From Streptomyces sp. NBC_01294 (GTDB lineage Bacteria > Actinomycetota > Actinomycetes > Streptomycetales > Streptomycetaceae), in NCBI RefSeq assembly GCF_035917235.1, contig NZ_CP108423.1, positions 930,001-994,000 of the forward strand: a DNA stretch of 64,000 bases. Direction: 5' to 3'. Position 1 is the stretch's first letter. The number at the start of each line of letters is the position of its first letter. This document shows, piece after piece, positions 8,244 through 17,335 of the stretch. Under the pieces are notes generated by a model. The model did no database searches and was not told the DNA's origin. It worked only from the letters and a program-made list of their open reading frames with translations. Both the position numbers and the translations under genes were made by a program.

Positions 8244-10052
8244 ATGTTTCGTTCCAAGACAGCGATGGCGGCCGGTGTGACCGGCCTCCTGGCAGCCGTA
8301 CTCACGGCCGTTCCCGCGACCGCCGAACAGGCGCCCGCCGCATCACCGTGCGGCGCCGGCGGCACCTTCACCGCCTCACCCCCCACCTGCGCCTACACCG
8401 CGGTGGGCACGGACACCTTCACCGTTCCCGAGGGCGTGAGCGCAGCCACCGTCGACGTGTTCGGAGCCGAGGGCGGCAGCGCGGCCGGCTTCGTCACCCC
8501 CAACCCCCCGAACGAAGGCGCGCCCGGCGGCCTCGGCGGCGAGACCCGCGCGACCCTCGCGGTGAGCGCCGGCCAACACCTCCAGATCACGGTGGGCGGC
8601 GCCGGCAGCTCCGGCAGTTCACGGCGCGGCGAGTACGCCCGGCCCGGCGGTACCGGCCACGGGGCCGGCGGCGGCGGTTCGCACGGCGGGGGCGGCTCCG
8701 GCGGCGGCGCCACCGACGTCCGCGTCGACGCCTTCGGCCCGGCGGACCGGGTCGTGGTCGCGGGCGGCGGTGGGGGCGCGGGCAACGGCGGGCCCCTGCT
8801 GCGCGGCGGCCACGGCGGCGGCCCCGCCGGTGAGCCCGGCGGCCAGGGCGGCGGAGGCGAGGGTTCCGGAGTCGCCGGCGGCGGCGCGACCCAGACGGCC
8901 CACGGGACCGGCAGCCCCAACTCGCGCCTCGGCGGCCCCGGAATCCCCGGCAGCGACATCGACCCCAACACCGGGCAGCCCAACCCGGGCAGCGGTGGCC
9001 CCGGCGGCAACGGCGCCCGCGGGGGCAACGGCGGCGGAGGCGGCGGAGGCGGCTACTTCGGCGGCGGCGGTGGCTCCGGCGGCGGGAACCCCGACAACCT
9101 CTACGGCGCCGGCGGCGGAGGCGGCAGCGGTTTCGCGGCGGCCACGGCCTCCGATGTCGCCCTCCTCCCGGGCGTCAACCGCGGCAACGGCAAGGCGATC
9201 GTCTCGTTCCGGTACGGGTCCACGCTCGCGGTGGCCGCCGACACGGCCACACCGCTGTTCGGCCACGCCGTCACCCTGACCGCCACCGCCGCCTCGGCGA
9301 ATCCGACCGCGGGCACCCCGGGCGGGACGGTCACGTTCTTCGACGGGACGACCCCGCTGGGGACCGTGCCGCTCGACGCCGGACAGGCCCGGCTGCGCAC
9401 CGGCTCGCTCCAGCCCGGCTCCCACTCGATCACCGCGACGTACGGCGGGGACGCACGGCACACCCCGAGCGCGACGGCGGCACCGTCCGACGTCACGGTC
9501 GGCTTCAGCCTGCCCTGCATCACGACGGCCCGGCACGGCGCCCTGACCGTGGCCGCCGGAGAGGCGCTCTGCATCGCCTCCGGCGGCAGCCAGACCGGGC
9601 CGGTCACCGTGGCTCCGGGAGGCGCCCTGGCCCTCTCGGACGCCCGTGTCACGGGACCCGTGTCCGCCGAGGGTGCTCTCGCCCTCACCGTCTGCCGGTC
9701 GCACCTCACCGGCCCGGTCTCCGTCACGCGAAGCACCGGCCCCGTCCTGATCGGATCGGACCGTGAGGCGACGGCCTGCGCCGGCAACACGTTCCAGGGA
9801 CCGCTGACCCTCGAAGGCAACACCGGCGGTCTCCAGGCCTCGGGCAACACGATCACCGGCCCGGTGAGGATCAACGACAACAGCAACGGCACCAGCGGCG
9901 GCAGCGGCCTGCCGGGCGAGGAGAGCGTCCCGGCGTTCCGGGCCAACCAAGTCACCGGACCGCTGCGCTGCGAGGGCAACGCGCCGTCACTGGTCCACGC
10001 GGGCACCGTCGTGCAGGGGCCCCGCACCGGCCAGTGCCGCCAGACGCCGTAG
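8244..10052 (+). CDS. Secreted Gly-rich protein with Ig-like domain and beta-helix-like C-terminus
   Basis: A 602-residue secreted protein starting at ATG 8244 (a TTG two codons earlier is possible; neither has a clear ribosome-binding site). The signal peptide ends around VPATAEQA. Residues about 45-325 are a very Gly-rich domain (runs such as GGGGGGGGYFGGGGGSGGG) resembling the receptor-kinase-type Gly-rich fold also found in bacterial surface proteins. Residues about 328-420 form a bacterial Ig-like domain (GGTVTFFDGTTPLGTVPL, SHSITATYGGD). The C-terminal 180 residues hold short repeats around TGPV (SGGSQTGPVTV, ARVTGPVSA, SHLTGPVSV, NTITGPVRI) of the type that forms right-handed beta helices. 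It is probably a surface or matrix protein; no catalytic motif is visible. Confidence 0.8.
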   Translation: MFRSKTAMAAGVTGLLAAVLTAVPATAEQAPAASPCGAGGTFTASPPTCAYTAVGTDTFTVPEGVSAATVDVFGAEGGSAAGFVTPNPPNEGAPGGLGGETRATLAVSAGQHLQITVGGAGSSGSSRRGEYARPGGTGHGAGGGGSHGGGGSGGGATDVRVDAFGPADRVVVAGGGGGAGNGGPLLRGGHGGGPAGEPGGQGGGGEGSGVAGGGATQTAHGTGSPNSRLGGPGIPGSDIDPNTGQPNPGSGGPGGNGARGGNGGGGGGGGYFGGGGGSGGGNPDNLYGAGGGGGSGFAAATASDVALLPGVNRGNGKAIVSFRYGSTLAVAADTATPLFGHAVTLTATAASANPTAGTPGGTVTFFDGTTPLGTVPLDAGQARLRTGSLQPGSHSITATYGGDARHTPSATAAPSDVTVGFSLPCITTARHGALTVAAGEALCIASGGSQTGPVTVAPGGALALSDARVTGPVSAEGALALTVCRSHLTGPVSVTRSTGPVLIGSDREATACAGNTFQGPLTLEGNTGGLQASGNTITGPVRINDNSNGTSGGSGLPGEESVPAFRANQVTGPLRCEGNAPSLVHAGTVVQGPRTGQCRQTP

Positions 10053-10121
10053 CGATCGCCAGGGATCGTCACGGATCCTCAGGGGTCCGTGGCACCGGTG
10101 GCGAGCGGTAGACCGGTACGA

Positions 10122-10148
10122 GCACCCGGGACCCCTGGTCCCGGGTGC
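10122..10148 (+). terminator. Hairpin terminator
   Basis: A perfect 12-bp stem (GCACCCGGGACC with GGTCCCGGGTGC) and a 3-nt loop, 70 bp after the stop of the Gly-rich protein gene. Confidence 0.8.
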
Positions 10149-10228
10149 CTCGACGTCCGCCGGCGTCCGCCCCGGCCGCCGCCGCACGTCGATTGGCCGG
10201 TCATCCGGCGCCCGCGCACGATGGAAGG

Positions 10229-11062
10229 GTGCGGACCAAGGCGGACGGCACGGCCACCGGCCCGGTGGCCGGGTTCCTGGAGAACCCGGTCGTCGGGATG
10301 GCGCCGTGGATCCTGTTCTCCCTGCTGGTCGGGCCGGGACGGTTCGAGATCGCGGTCGGCGTCGCCCTGGCGGCGGTCGTCACCCTGATCGTGCTGAGCC
10401 GCCTGGTCAACCGGGGCACTTCCTGGAAGCTGCTGGAACTGGCCGACGTGGTGTTCTTCGCCGCGCTGGCCGTCATCGGGGCCCTGGCGAGCGAAGGCAC
10501 CCTGCGCTGGCTGGAGACGTACGCGGGCGAGGTCGCGAACGTCACCCTCGCCGTGATCGCCTTCGGTTCCATGGCCGTGGGGATGCCCTTCACCATCCAG
10601 TACGCACGCGAGCAGGTCGATCCGGCCCTCTGGCACACGCCCGGCTTCGTCCGCACCAACTACGTGATCACGGGGGTGTGGGGGCTCGCCTTCCTGGTGG
10701 CGGCCCTGGCCGGCGCCTACGGGGACCTGGTCCTGCACAACCCGAACAACATCTGGACCGGCTGGATCATCCAGATCCTGGCCATCGTCGCGGCCCTGAA
10801 GTTCACCGTCTGGTATCCGGATGTCGTCCGAGCCCGCGCCACCCGGGAGGCGACCGGGCAGGGCCCCGAACCGCCCCGACTGGCCGGGCTGTTGCTGCCC
10901 CTGGCCGGGTTGCTGGTGCCGATCGGGATCGCCGTCCTGATCTTCGACGACATGTGGTGGCTCGGCGTCGCCCTGATCGTCGCGGGCTCGCTCCTGACGA
11001 AGTCGCTGCAGTCGCAGAACCGGGCCGCCCCGGACCCGCCTGAGGCCCGCGGCACCCCTTAG
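10229..11062 (+). CDS. Multi-pass membrane protein of unknown function
   Basis: A 277-residue protein with about seven hydrophobic segments, beginning with WILFSLLVGPGRFEIAVGV and including VTLAVIAFGSMAVGMPF and WIIQILAIVAALKFTVWY. GTG 10229 is chosen because it begins just before the first conserved-looking segment; the purine-rich GGAAGG abuts it, so the spacing is poor and a short leader is possible. A longer start at 10145 would add an Ala/Pro-rich stretch running into the upstream terminator. The Trp/Asp/Asn positions between helices (NPNNIWTGW) look conserved but I cannot name a family. The next gene starts 10 bp downstream, suggesting cotranscription with the HTH-Mop protein. Confidence 0.7.
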   Translation: MRTKADGTATGPVAGFLENPVVGMAPWILFSLLVGPGRFEIAVGVALAAVVTLIVLSRLVNRGTSWKLLELADVVFFAALAVIGALASEGTLRWLETYAGEVANVTLAVIAFGSMAVGMPFTIQYAREQVDPALWHTPGFVRTNYVITGVWGLAFLVAALAGAYGDLVLHNPNNIWTGWIIQILAIVAALKFTVWYPDVVRARATREATGQGPEPPRLAGLLLPLAGLLVPIGIAVLIFDDMWWLGVALIVAGSLLTKSLQSQNRAAPDPPEARGTP

Positions 11063-11071
11063 GCTGCGGGC

Positions 11072-11470
11072 GTGCCGTCGTACTCCATGGGGCAGGCCGC
11101 CCAGATGCTCCGCGTGAGCCCCGAGACCGTCCGCCGCTGGGCCGAGACCGGACGTCTGGCCGCGGTCCGCGCCGCGGACGGGGCCCGGGCCGTCGACGGC
11201 GTGGTCCTCGCCGCCTTCGCCAAGGAACGTGCCGCCGGGCTGCACCCCGTACCGGCGGGCGCCGCCGTCACCTCCGTACGGAACTCCTTCGCCGGGATCG
11301 TCACCGCCGTGCGGCTCGACGACGTGGCGGCCCAGGTCGAGATCCAGTCGGGTCCGCACCGCGTGGTGTCCGTGGTGACCAGGGAGTCGGTCGAGGCGCT
11401 CGGCATCACGGTCGGGGCGACCGTCACGGCCCGGGTGAAGTCCACCGACGTCCACATCGACCTGACGTAG
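11072..11470 (+). CDS. HTH-Mop protein, probable molybdate-responsive regulator
   Basis: A 132-residue two-domain protein. Residues 1-55 are a MerR/excisionase-type helix-turn-helix (SMGQAAQMLRVSPETVRRW). Residues 65-132 form a Mop/TOBE domain (SVRNSFAGIVTAVRLDDVAA, ending VTARVKSTDVHIDL) of the kind that binds molybdate or tungstate in molbindins and in ModE. The fusion is known in actinobacteria as a one-component molybdate-binding DNA-binding protein. It starts with GTG 11072, ten bases after the membrane-protein stop. It sits beside genes of a molybdenum hydroxylase and a second Mop protein, which supports a role in molybdenum homeostasis. The DNA target is unknown. Confidence 0.85.
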   Translation: MPSYSMGQAAQMLRVSPETVRRWAETGRLAAVRAADGARAVDGVVLAAFAKERAAGLHPVPAGAAVTSVRNSFAGIVTAVRLDDVAAQVEIQSGPHRVVSVVTRESVEALGITVGATVTARVKSTDVHIDLT

Positions 11471-11486
11471 CCGGGCCGGTGGTCCG

Positions 11487-12956
11487 TCACCCGCAGCGCA
11501 GCGCCGCGTACAGGTCCAGCTTGTGGTCGAGGCGGGACAGGTCCCGGCCCGTCAGGACCTCGACCCGCTCGATCCGGTAGTGCACGGTGTTCACGTGCAG
11601 GTGGAGCGCCTCCGCCGTGCGCGCCCAGGAGCAGTTGTTCGCCAGGAAGACCTCCAGGGTCTCCCGCAGCATCCCGTCCCCGAGCGCCCCCAGGATCCGC
11701 GTCCCGAACACCGCCCGCACCTCCGGCGGGACCCCCGCCATCAGCTCCGCGAGGGTGTCCACCTGCTCGACGGCGCGCACCGGCGCCGCCTCGTCCGCCG
11801 CGGTCAGGGCGAACCGGGCCTGGCTGAGCGAGGCGCGCAGCCCCTCCGCGCCCTCGGCCCGCGCCCCGACGCCCAGCCGGAGGTCCGCCTCGGGGCCCCC
11901 GCACTGCTGGAGCAGCGGCCACACCGCGCGGAGCCGGCCCGTCGCCTCGATGCCGGCGGCGGGGTCCTCGTACAGCACGGCCACCGACCGCCCGACCGCG
12001 TACGAGGCGTTCTCCAGGTGCCCGAGCCCCTCCGCCAGGGCGTCGCCCGAGGTGGCCACCAGGACCCGGTACGGCCCGCCCGGGGGCAGTCCGGCCGCGG
12101 CGAGCGCCTCCTCCAGCGCTCCCGTGTCGGCCGGGGCGGAGCCCGTCGAGGTCCCCTCCAGCAGGCCGATCAGCTCCTGTCCGGCCGCGCGGTCCGCGGC
12201 GAGCCGGCGCGCCTGCCCGCCCCGGCACTGGGCGAGCACCTCGGCGATCTCGTGGAGCACCCGCGGAGGCGCCGCGTCCGGGTCGGGCACGTGCAGCTGC
12301 CAGGCGTCGTACGGGGAGCTCTCGGCCTCGATCCGCAGCCAGACCCCGCCCCGCGCCGAGGCGGTCGACAGCCGCGGGGCGGGGAGCGCGGGGGCCGACG
12401 GCGTACGGGCCACCGTGCGGCCACTGGCGGTGAGCAGGTAGCAGGACACCTTGCCCAGGTGCGCGCAGGCCCGGTCCAGCAGTTCGGCGGGGCCGGCCCC
12501 GCCCTCCACAAGCCGGCGAAGTTCGGCGCGCACGTTCTCGGGCAGGGCGAAGAGCCGGGTCGGGCGGCGGCTCAGGTCGCCCCACTGACGCAGGTACACC
12601 GCCTCGGTCACCGCCCGGAAGCTGGTCCGGGCGGGGACGGCCACGATCGGCACCCGGTGGGCCCGGCAGGCGGCCACCAGTTCGTCGGGGACCCTGCCGT
12701 GGGTCTCCTCCCCGGCCAGCAGGGCGGTGGCCCCGGCCTCGGCGAGGGCGGTGACGAAACGGTCGGCCTTCGCCGCGTCGCCCTCCGACCACCACACCAG
12801 ACCGCTCAGGACGAGCTCGCCGGGCCCCAGGAACCGGCCGGGCTCCTCCAGGTCGGTGGCCGTGACCCCGACGACCTCCTGGCCGAGAAGTGTCTCCTCG
12901 CCCCAGAGCAGGCTGAGGCCGAGGCTGTCGAGCTGGAGCAGGTCGAGGACGTGCAT
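11487..12956 (-). CDS. PucR-family transcriptional regulator
   Basis: A 489-residue regulator starting at ATG 12956 with AAGGAG 9 nt upstream. Residues 1-130 are the PucR N-terminal domain (LLWGEETLLGQEVVGVTATD, LGPGELVLSGLVWW). The C-terminal 70 residues carry the PucR HTH (FLANNCSWARTAEALHLHVN, TVHYRIERVEVLTG). In Bacillus and actinobacteria this family often controls purine catabolism and xanthine dehydrogenase genes. It is divergent from the FAD-subunit gene with about 300 bp between, so it is the natural regulator of that operon. The effector is not visible. It converges on the HTH-Mop gene with a 16-bp gap. Confidence 0.9.
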   Translation of the reverse strand: MHVLDLLQLDSLGLSLLWGEETLLGQEVVGVTATDLEEPGRFLGPGELVLSGLVWWSEGDAAKADRFVTALAEAGATALLAGEETHGRVPDELVAACRAHRVPIVAVPARTSFRAVTEAVYLRQWGDLSRRPTRLFALPENVRAELRRLVEGGAGPAELLDRACAHLGKVSCYLLTASGRTVARTPSAPALPAPRLSTASARGGVWLRIEAESSPYDAWQLHVPDPDAAPPRVLHEIAEVLAQCRGGQARRLAADRAAGQELIGLLEGTSTGSAPADTGALEEALAAAGLPPGGPYRVLVATSGDALAEGLGHLENASYAVGRSVAVLYEDPAAGIEATGRLRAVWPLLQQCGGPEADLRLGVGARAEGAEGLRASLSQARFALTAADEAAPVRAVEQVDTLAELMAGVPPEVRAVFGTRILGALGDGMLRETLEVFLANNCSWARTAEALHLHVNTVHYRIERVEVLTGRDLSRLDHKLDLYAALRCG

Positions 12957-13259
12957 GGCGGGGACTCCTTGCGGTGGGCGATGACCCACATTCGCGAGGT
13001 GAATAGAGGCTGACTCATCGTAAATGCTAGGTGAAGCACCTTGTGAGCCTCTTGGTTGATTCTCCAGGGCGGGGGTGGCCGAGCTCGTCCGATTCCGTGT
13101 CCGGGACCAGTCGTCCCGCCCCGCCTCCCGTTGCTTCACTGGCGGAAACCCCCCGGGTGTTCCCTCTCGGCCCGGAACCGCCGGGTCCGCCGGCACCGCA
13201 GGAACCGCCGGAGCGGCCGAGCGGCCGAGGGCCGGGGCCGGAAAGGCTGGTGGCACGCA
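12957..13259. promoter_or_regulatory. Divergent promoter region of pucR-like and xdh-like genes
   Basis: A gap of about 300 bp between divergent starts. The part next to the regulator (12990-13060) is unusually A/T-rich for this genome and is the likely site of promoters and the regulator's operator. No clear palindrome was identified by eye. Confidence 0.5.
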
Positions 13260-14084
13260 TTGGATCTCAACACGGTGCTCGACGTGCGCGACGCGCGCCG
13301 TCGCGAGCCCTGGCGTCCCGGTGACGCCTGGCTGGGCGGCGGCACGTACCTCTTCTCCGAGCCGCAGCCGCACATCCGCCGCCTGGTCGACCTCTCCCGG
13401 ATGGGCTGGCCGCCGCTGTCCTGGCAGCCCGACGGCTCCCTCGACATCGCGGCGACCTGCACCATCACCGAGCTCTCGCGGTTCGCCCGGACCCTGCCGA
13501 CCACAGCGGCCCCGCTCTTCGAGCAGTGCTGCCGGGCCTTCCTCGCCAGCTTCAAGATCTGGAACATGGCGACCGTCGGCGGGAACCTCTGCAACAACCT
13601 GCCCGCCGGCCCGATGATCTCCCTCACCGCCGCCCTCGACGGCACGGTCCTCCTCCAGGGCCAGGACGGCGCCACCCGCCGCCTCCCGGTCACCGACTTC
13701 ATCCGCGGCGCCGGAGTCAAGGACCTCCGCGACGGGGAGCTGCTCCGGTCCGTGCGCCTGCCCCCGCGCACGCTGGACTCCCGTACAGCCTTCCGGCAAG
13801 CCTCCCTCTACGGCCTCGGGCGCTCCGGCGCCCTCGTGATCGGCGCCTGCGACCCCGCGGACGGCTCCCTCGCCGTCACGGTCACCGCCGCCACCACCCG
13901 CCCCTTCCGCTTCTGGTCCGCGCTGCCGCCCACCGCCGCCGAACTGCGCGCGGCGATCGACGCCGCCGTCCGGCCCGCCGAGTGGTTCGACGACATCCAC
14001 GGACTGCCCGACTGGCGGCGGCACATGGCGCTGCGCCTGGCCGAGGAGATCCGCCGCGAGCTCTCACCCGAGGAACACCGATGA
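13260..14084 (+). CDS. FAD-binding subunit of xanthine dehydrogenase-type molybdenum hydroxylase
   Basis: A 274-residue FAD subunit. It probably starts at TTG 13260 ([11 protein letters not shown]) with GGAAAGG about 13 nt upstream; a GTG five codons later is possible. The FAD-binding motifs LGGGTYLF (25-32) and [15 protein letters not shown] (103-117) are intact, and the C-terminal CO dehydrogenase flavoprotein-like domain follows ([15 protein letters not shown]). In these enzymes the FAD subunit passes electrons from the [2Fe-2S] subunit to NAD or another acceptor. Its stop overlaps the ATG of the iron-sulfur gene by 4 bp. The large molybdopterin subunit that should complete the enzyme is not present downstream. 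Confidence 0.85.
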   Translation: MDLNTVLDVRDARRREPWRPGDAWLGGGTYLFSEPQPHIRRLVDLSRMGWPPLSWQPDGSLDIAATCTITELSRFARTLPTTAAPLFEQCCRAFLASFKIWNMATVGGNLCNNLPAGPMISLTAALDGTVLLQGQDGATRRLPVTDFIRGAGVKDLRDGELLRSVRLPPRTLDSRTAFRQASLYGLGRSGALVIGACDPADGSLAVTVTAATTRPFRFWSALPPTAAELRAAIDAAVRPAEWFDDIHGLPDWRRHMALRLAEEIRRELSPEEHR

Positions 14085-14665
14085 CGTACGAGATCGAGAT
14101 CAACCGGCAGCGGTTCGAGGACGAGCCGCGGGCCGGCCAGTGCCTGCGCACGTACCTGCGCGAGCGCGGCTGGTTCGGCGTGAAGAAGGGCTGTGACCAG
14201 GGGGACTGCGGCGCCTGCACCGTCCACGTCGACGGGCAGCCGGTGCACAGCTGCCTCTACCCGGCCGTACGGGCCGAGGGCCGATCCGTCACCACCGTCG
14301 AGGGCCTCGCCCGCCCGGGCGGCGAACTCCACCCGGTCCAGCGGCAGTTCCTCGACGCGCAGGGCTTCCAGTGCGGCTTCTGCACGGCGGGCTTCCTGAT
14401 GACGACCGCAGCCCTCCAGGCGGAGGAGGGCACCGCCCACGACGACGGCAAGCTGGACGACCTCCCGCGCGCCTTCAAGGGCAACATCTGCCGCTGCACC
14501 GGGTACCGCGCCATCGAGGGCGCCGTGCACGGGGTCAAGCACACCGAGCGCCCCTGCGCCGGCCAGGCCGTGGTGTGGCGGAAAATGCAAGCCGATGATG
14601 CGGAAGTGATGCCCACATGCGAGTTACATGGTGAGATAAAGATGGCAGATACGTTTCCGGAATGA
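14081..14665 (+). pseudogene. [2Fe-2S] subunit of molybdenum hydroxylase, probably truncated fusion
   Basis: A 194-codon frame. The plant-type cluster ligands Cys38, Cys43, Cys46 and Cys58 and the second-cluster ligands Cys98, Cys101, Cys137 and Cys139 are all present, so the iron-sulfur part is intact. In many Streptomyces relatives this domain is fused to a large molybdopterin-binding subunit that continues after the segment [11 protein letters not shown]. Here the similarity stops at about residue 164 and is replaced by an unrelated 30-residue tail ending at 14665, from less GC-rich DNA. I read this as a deletion that removed the catalytic part. A stand-alone small subunit with a large subunit elsewhere is the alternative. 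The stop overlaps the next ATG by 4 bp. Confidence 0.65.
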
Positions 14666-15129
14666 AGAAGTCTGGGCATCGGACTCGTATGGCCAAACTC
14701 ATGCTGCACGGAGACCTCGACCACCCGGCGACCCTCAGCGTCGCGGACCTGCGGGAATGGGAACAGCACCGCACGGAGGTGGTGTTCGACTGCGCCACCA
14801 ACGGCCCGCAGCACCACGTGTTCGAAGGGGCGCTGTTGCGCGACGTGGTCGCGGGCGCCGGTCCGGCCTTCGACGCGCGGCGCCGCAAGGACCGCTCGCG
14901 GTTCCTGCTCGCGGTCAGCGGCGGGGACGGACACCACGCCGTCCTCGCCTGGGCCGAGCTGGACGTGGACTTCGGCGACAGCCCGGTGCTGCTGGCCACC
15001 CGTCTCGACGGGGAGGAGCTCGACGAGGCGGGGGCGCAGCTGGTGGTCCCCTCGGACCGGTGCGGGGCGCGCTATGTCAGCGCGGTCACCCACGTGTGGT
15101 TCGGCGCCCTGGCGACGCCGGGGATCTGA
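14662..15129 (+). CDS. Small sulfite-oxidase-fold molybdopterin-binding protein
   Basis: A 155-residue protein resembling a minimal version of the oxidoreductase molybdopterin-binding fold. The segments [33 protein letters not shown] and [12 protein letters not shown] correspond to the usual ligand-domain pattern, with Cys in FDCATNG where sulfite oxidase-like proteins place the molybdenum ligand. ATG 14662 overlaps the preceding stop; an in-frame ATG at 14689 is possible. Without a dimerisation domain or heme domain it may be a cofactor carrier or a minimal oxidoreductase. The molybdenum context on both sides supports the family call. Confidence 0.7.
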   Translation: MKKSGHRTRMAKLMLHGDLDHPATLSVADLREWEQHRTEVVFDCATNGPQHHVFEGALLRDVVAGAGPAFDARRRKDRSRFLLAVSGGDGHHAVLAWAELDVDFGDSPVLLATRLDGEELDEAGAQLVVPSDRCGARYVSAVTHVWFGALATPGI

Positions 15130-15136
15130 GCGCGGA

Positions 15137-15556
15137 TCAGGCGGTGGCGAGGGAGATCTCGGTCGACTTGATCAGCGCCACGACGGAGGAGCCGGCGGCC
15201 AGGCCCAGCGCCTCGACCGCGTCGGCGGTGATGGCCGCGGTCAGGCCACCGCCGTTCACGTCCACCTTGACGGAGGCCATGGCGGGGCCGGTGGCCACGT
15301 CGGCGACGGTCCCCGGGATCTGGTTGCGGATCGACAGCCCCTCGACGGGGCCGGTGGCCAGGGCCACCTCGGTGGCCTTGACGAGCGCCTTGACCGCGGA
15401 GCCGGTGGCGAGGCCCAGGTCCTTGACGGCGTCGGCGGTGATCGCTGCGGTGATCTCCTGGCCCCCCTCCAGCCGGACCTTGACCGCCGCCATGGCCTCG
15501 CCGACGGTGACGGCGGTGACGGTGCCTGCGATCTGGTTGCGGATGCTGAGACTCAT
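15137..15556 (-). CDS. Two-domain molbindin (tandem Mop/TOBE)
   Basis: A 139-residue protein made of two Mop domains of about 68 residues, each beginning with the conserved SIRNQI(A/P)GTV motif and ending with a segment such as VKALVKATEVALATG. Tandem-Mop proteins bind and store molybdate or tungstate in the cytoplasm as oligomers. It starts at ATG 15556 with AAGAGGTC upstream. It converges on the small molybdopterin protein gene with a 7-bp gap. Together with the HTH-Mop protein at 11.1 kb it brackets the molybdenum locus. Confidence 0.9.
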   Translation of the reverse strand: MSLSIRNQIAGTVTAVTVGEAMAAVKVRLEGGQEITAAITADAVKDLGLATGSAVKALVKATEVALATGPVEGLSIRNQIPGTVADVATGPAMASVKVDVNGGGLTAAITADAVEALGLAAGSSVVALIKSTEISLATA

Positions 15557-15836
15557 GAAACGTCGACCTCTTACGTGGACGCGGCGCGCGGCCGGAAGGG
15601 AACCGCACAGGACCGACCGTAGGACGCCTTGATCCGGTTCGCGGTCACCCCCTCGCATCTGCCCACCGGAACCACCCGCCCGGCTGGCCCTTGCCGCACC
15701 AACCGCGTCGACCGGCCGGCCACGACGGAAACGGTCCGGGATCGCGGGAACCCCGGACGCCCCGCATCCGACTACTGCCGCGTGGGAGACGGAGCCTCGT
15801 CTTCCCACACAGCCGAGGACGATCGAGGGGCGTGTG

Positions 15837-16472
15837 ATGGGCGGGCTGGATGTGCGCATGCGGAAGGTCGTCTGCCGTCATGGCCGGGTGGAGGCCGTCG
15901 CCGACGTGGATCTGGAGATCGCCGCCGGTGAACGCGTGGCGCTGACCGGGACCAACGGCTCGGGCAAGACGACGCTGCTGCGTGCCGTACTGGGCCTGCA
16001 CCGCCAGACCACGGGCTCGATCCTCGTCGGCGGCCGGGAGGGCCGTTCGCCCGCCGAGTGGGCCTGGCGGCGGCGTGCCTGCGCCTGGATCCCGCAGAAG
16101 CCGGCCGCCGGCCGGTTCCCCCTGCTCGGCGCCGAGCTGCTGGCCGCCAGCAACGCTCCGGCGGAGGCGGCCGAAGCCGCGGACCGGCTGGGGGTGGGAC
16201 CGCTCGTAGGGCGGCCCCTGCACACCCTCTCCGGTGGCCAGTTGCAGCGGATGTACCTGGCCCGGGCCATCGGATGCGTCGCCGCGGGAGCCGAACTGCT
16301 CCTGGCCGACGAGCCGACGGCCGCGCTCGACTTCGACGGGCAGTCGGAGGCCGCGGACGTCCTGACCTCCCTGCCGGTGACGCTCATCGTGGTGACCCAC
16401 GACCGGGGTCTCGCGGACCGCTGCGACCGCGTCCTGGAGATGGCCGCGGGCCGGCTGCGGGAGGTCCGGTGA
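15837..16472 (+). CDS. Zn/Mn-type ABC transporter ATP-binding protein
   Basis: An ATPase of 211 residues. Walker A (GTNGSGKTT), a Q-loop (WIPQK), the signature LSGGQLQRM, Walker B (LLLADEPT) and the switch His (VTHDRG) are all present. It starts at ATG 15837 after GAGGGG (GTG 15834 is an alternative). It is the first gene of a three-gene importer: its stop overlaps the GTG of the permease gene by 4 bp, and the binding protein follows. The order and families match metal (zinc or manganese) importers of the ABC-3 class. Confidence 0.9.
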   Translation: MGGLDVRMRKVVCRHGRVEAVADVDLEIAAGERVALTGTNGSGKTTLLRAVLGLHRQTTGSILVGGREGRSPAEWAWRRRACAWIPQKPAAGRFPLLGAELLAASNAPAEAAEAADRLGVGPLVGRPLHTLSGGQLQRMYLARAIGCVAAGAELLLADEPTAALDFDGQSEAADVLTSLPVTLIVVTHDRGLADRCDRVLEMAAGRLREVR

Positions 16473-17335
16473 CCCTGGCCACCGCCGACCTCGCCGAACT
16501 CCTGTCGCTGCTGCCCGTGCAACGGGCCGCCGTGGCCCTGCTGCTGGCCGCGATCGGGCTGCCGGTCATCGGAGTGGTCATCGTCGGGCTCGACATCATG
16601 CCGGTCCGGTTCGCGATGATGCACGTCGCCCTGCTGGGCATCGCCGTCGGGCTGCTCACCGGGCTCGACCCCATGCTGTGCGCGCTGGTGGCGTGCGCGC
16701 TGGCCGGTGCGGGCGTGGCCCCGCTCGCCCGCACCCCGGACGGCCTGTCGGGGGCGATGGGCCTGCTGATGAGTCTGGCCATCGCGGCCGCACTGCTCCT
16801 GCTGGCCGTGTCGGGGGTCAACGCCTCCGGCGCCTTCGCCCTGTTGTGGGGGTCGATCCTGTCCGTCGGCACCGCCGACCTCGTCGTGCTGGGCGGGCTG
16901 GCCGTCGTCGTACCCGGCCTGTTCTGGTGGCGGCGGCGCGAGATCGGCCTGCTGCTGTACGACCGCGAGCTCGCCCTGTGTTCCGGGGTCCCGGTGCGGG
17001 CCCTGACGGCCGTACTTCTGGTCCTGGTCGCCATCGCGGTCGCCGGGGCGATCAAACTCACCGGCGCGCTGCTCGTGGACGCCCTGACCCTGCTGCCCGC
17101 ACTCGCCGCACGCCGCCTGGGCAGCTCACTGAAGTCGATCACCTTCTGGGCGGTCGGCATCGGCGTCGCGGTGAACCTGACGGGGTTCCTCCTGGCCCTG
17201 TGGCTGGACTGGCCGCCCGGCCCGGTCCTCGTCCTGACCGCGGGGGCGCTGGTCCTCGCGGTCCACTTCATACCCGAACGGAGAATCAGCTCATGGCGCG
17301 CACCCGCGTCCGTATCCCTTCCCTCCTCGCACTGA
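16469..17335 (+). CDS. ABC-3 family metal permease
   Basis: A 288-residue permease with about eight hydrophobic helices. It has typical ABC-3 segments: IMPVRFAMMHVALLGIAVGL, a membrane region around ASGAFALLWGSIL, and AGAIKLTGALLVDALTLLPA. It starts at GTG 16469 inside the ATPase stop. The last 15 codons overlap the start of the binding-protein gene by 43 bp, which is a long overlap and implies tight translational coupling or a shifted stop. Likely role: channel for Zn2+ or Mn2+ uptake. Confidence 0.88.
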   Translation: MTLATADLAELLSLLPVQRAAVALLLAAIGLPVIGVVIVGLDIMPVRFAMMHVALLGIAVGLLTGLDPMLCALVACALAGAGVAPLARTPDGLSGAMGLLMSLAIAAALLLLAVSGVNASGAFALLWGSILSVGTADLVVLGGLAVVVPGLFWWRRREIGLLLYDRELALCSGVPVRALTAVLLVLVAIAVAGAIKLTGALLVDALTLLPALAARRLGSSLKSITFWAVGIGVAVNLTGFLLALWLDWPPGPVLVLTAGALVLAVHFIPERRISSWRAPASVSLPSSH

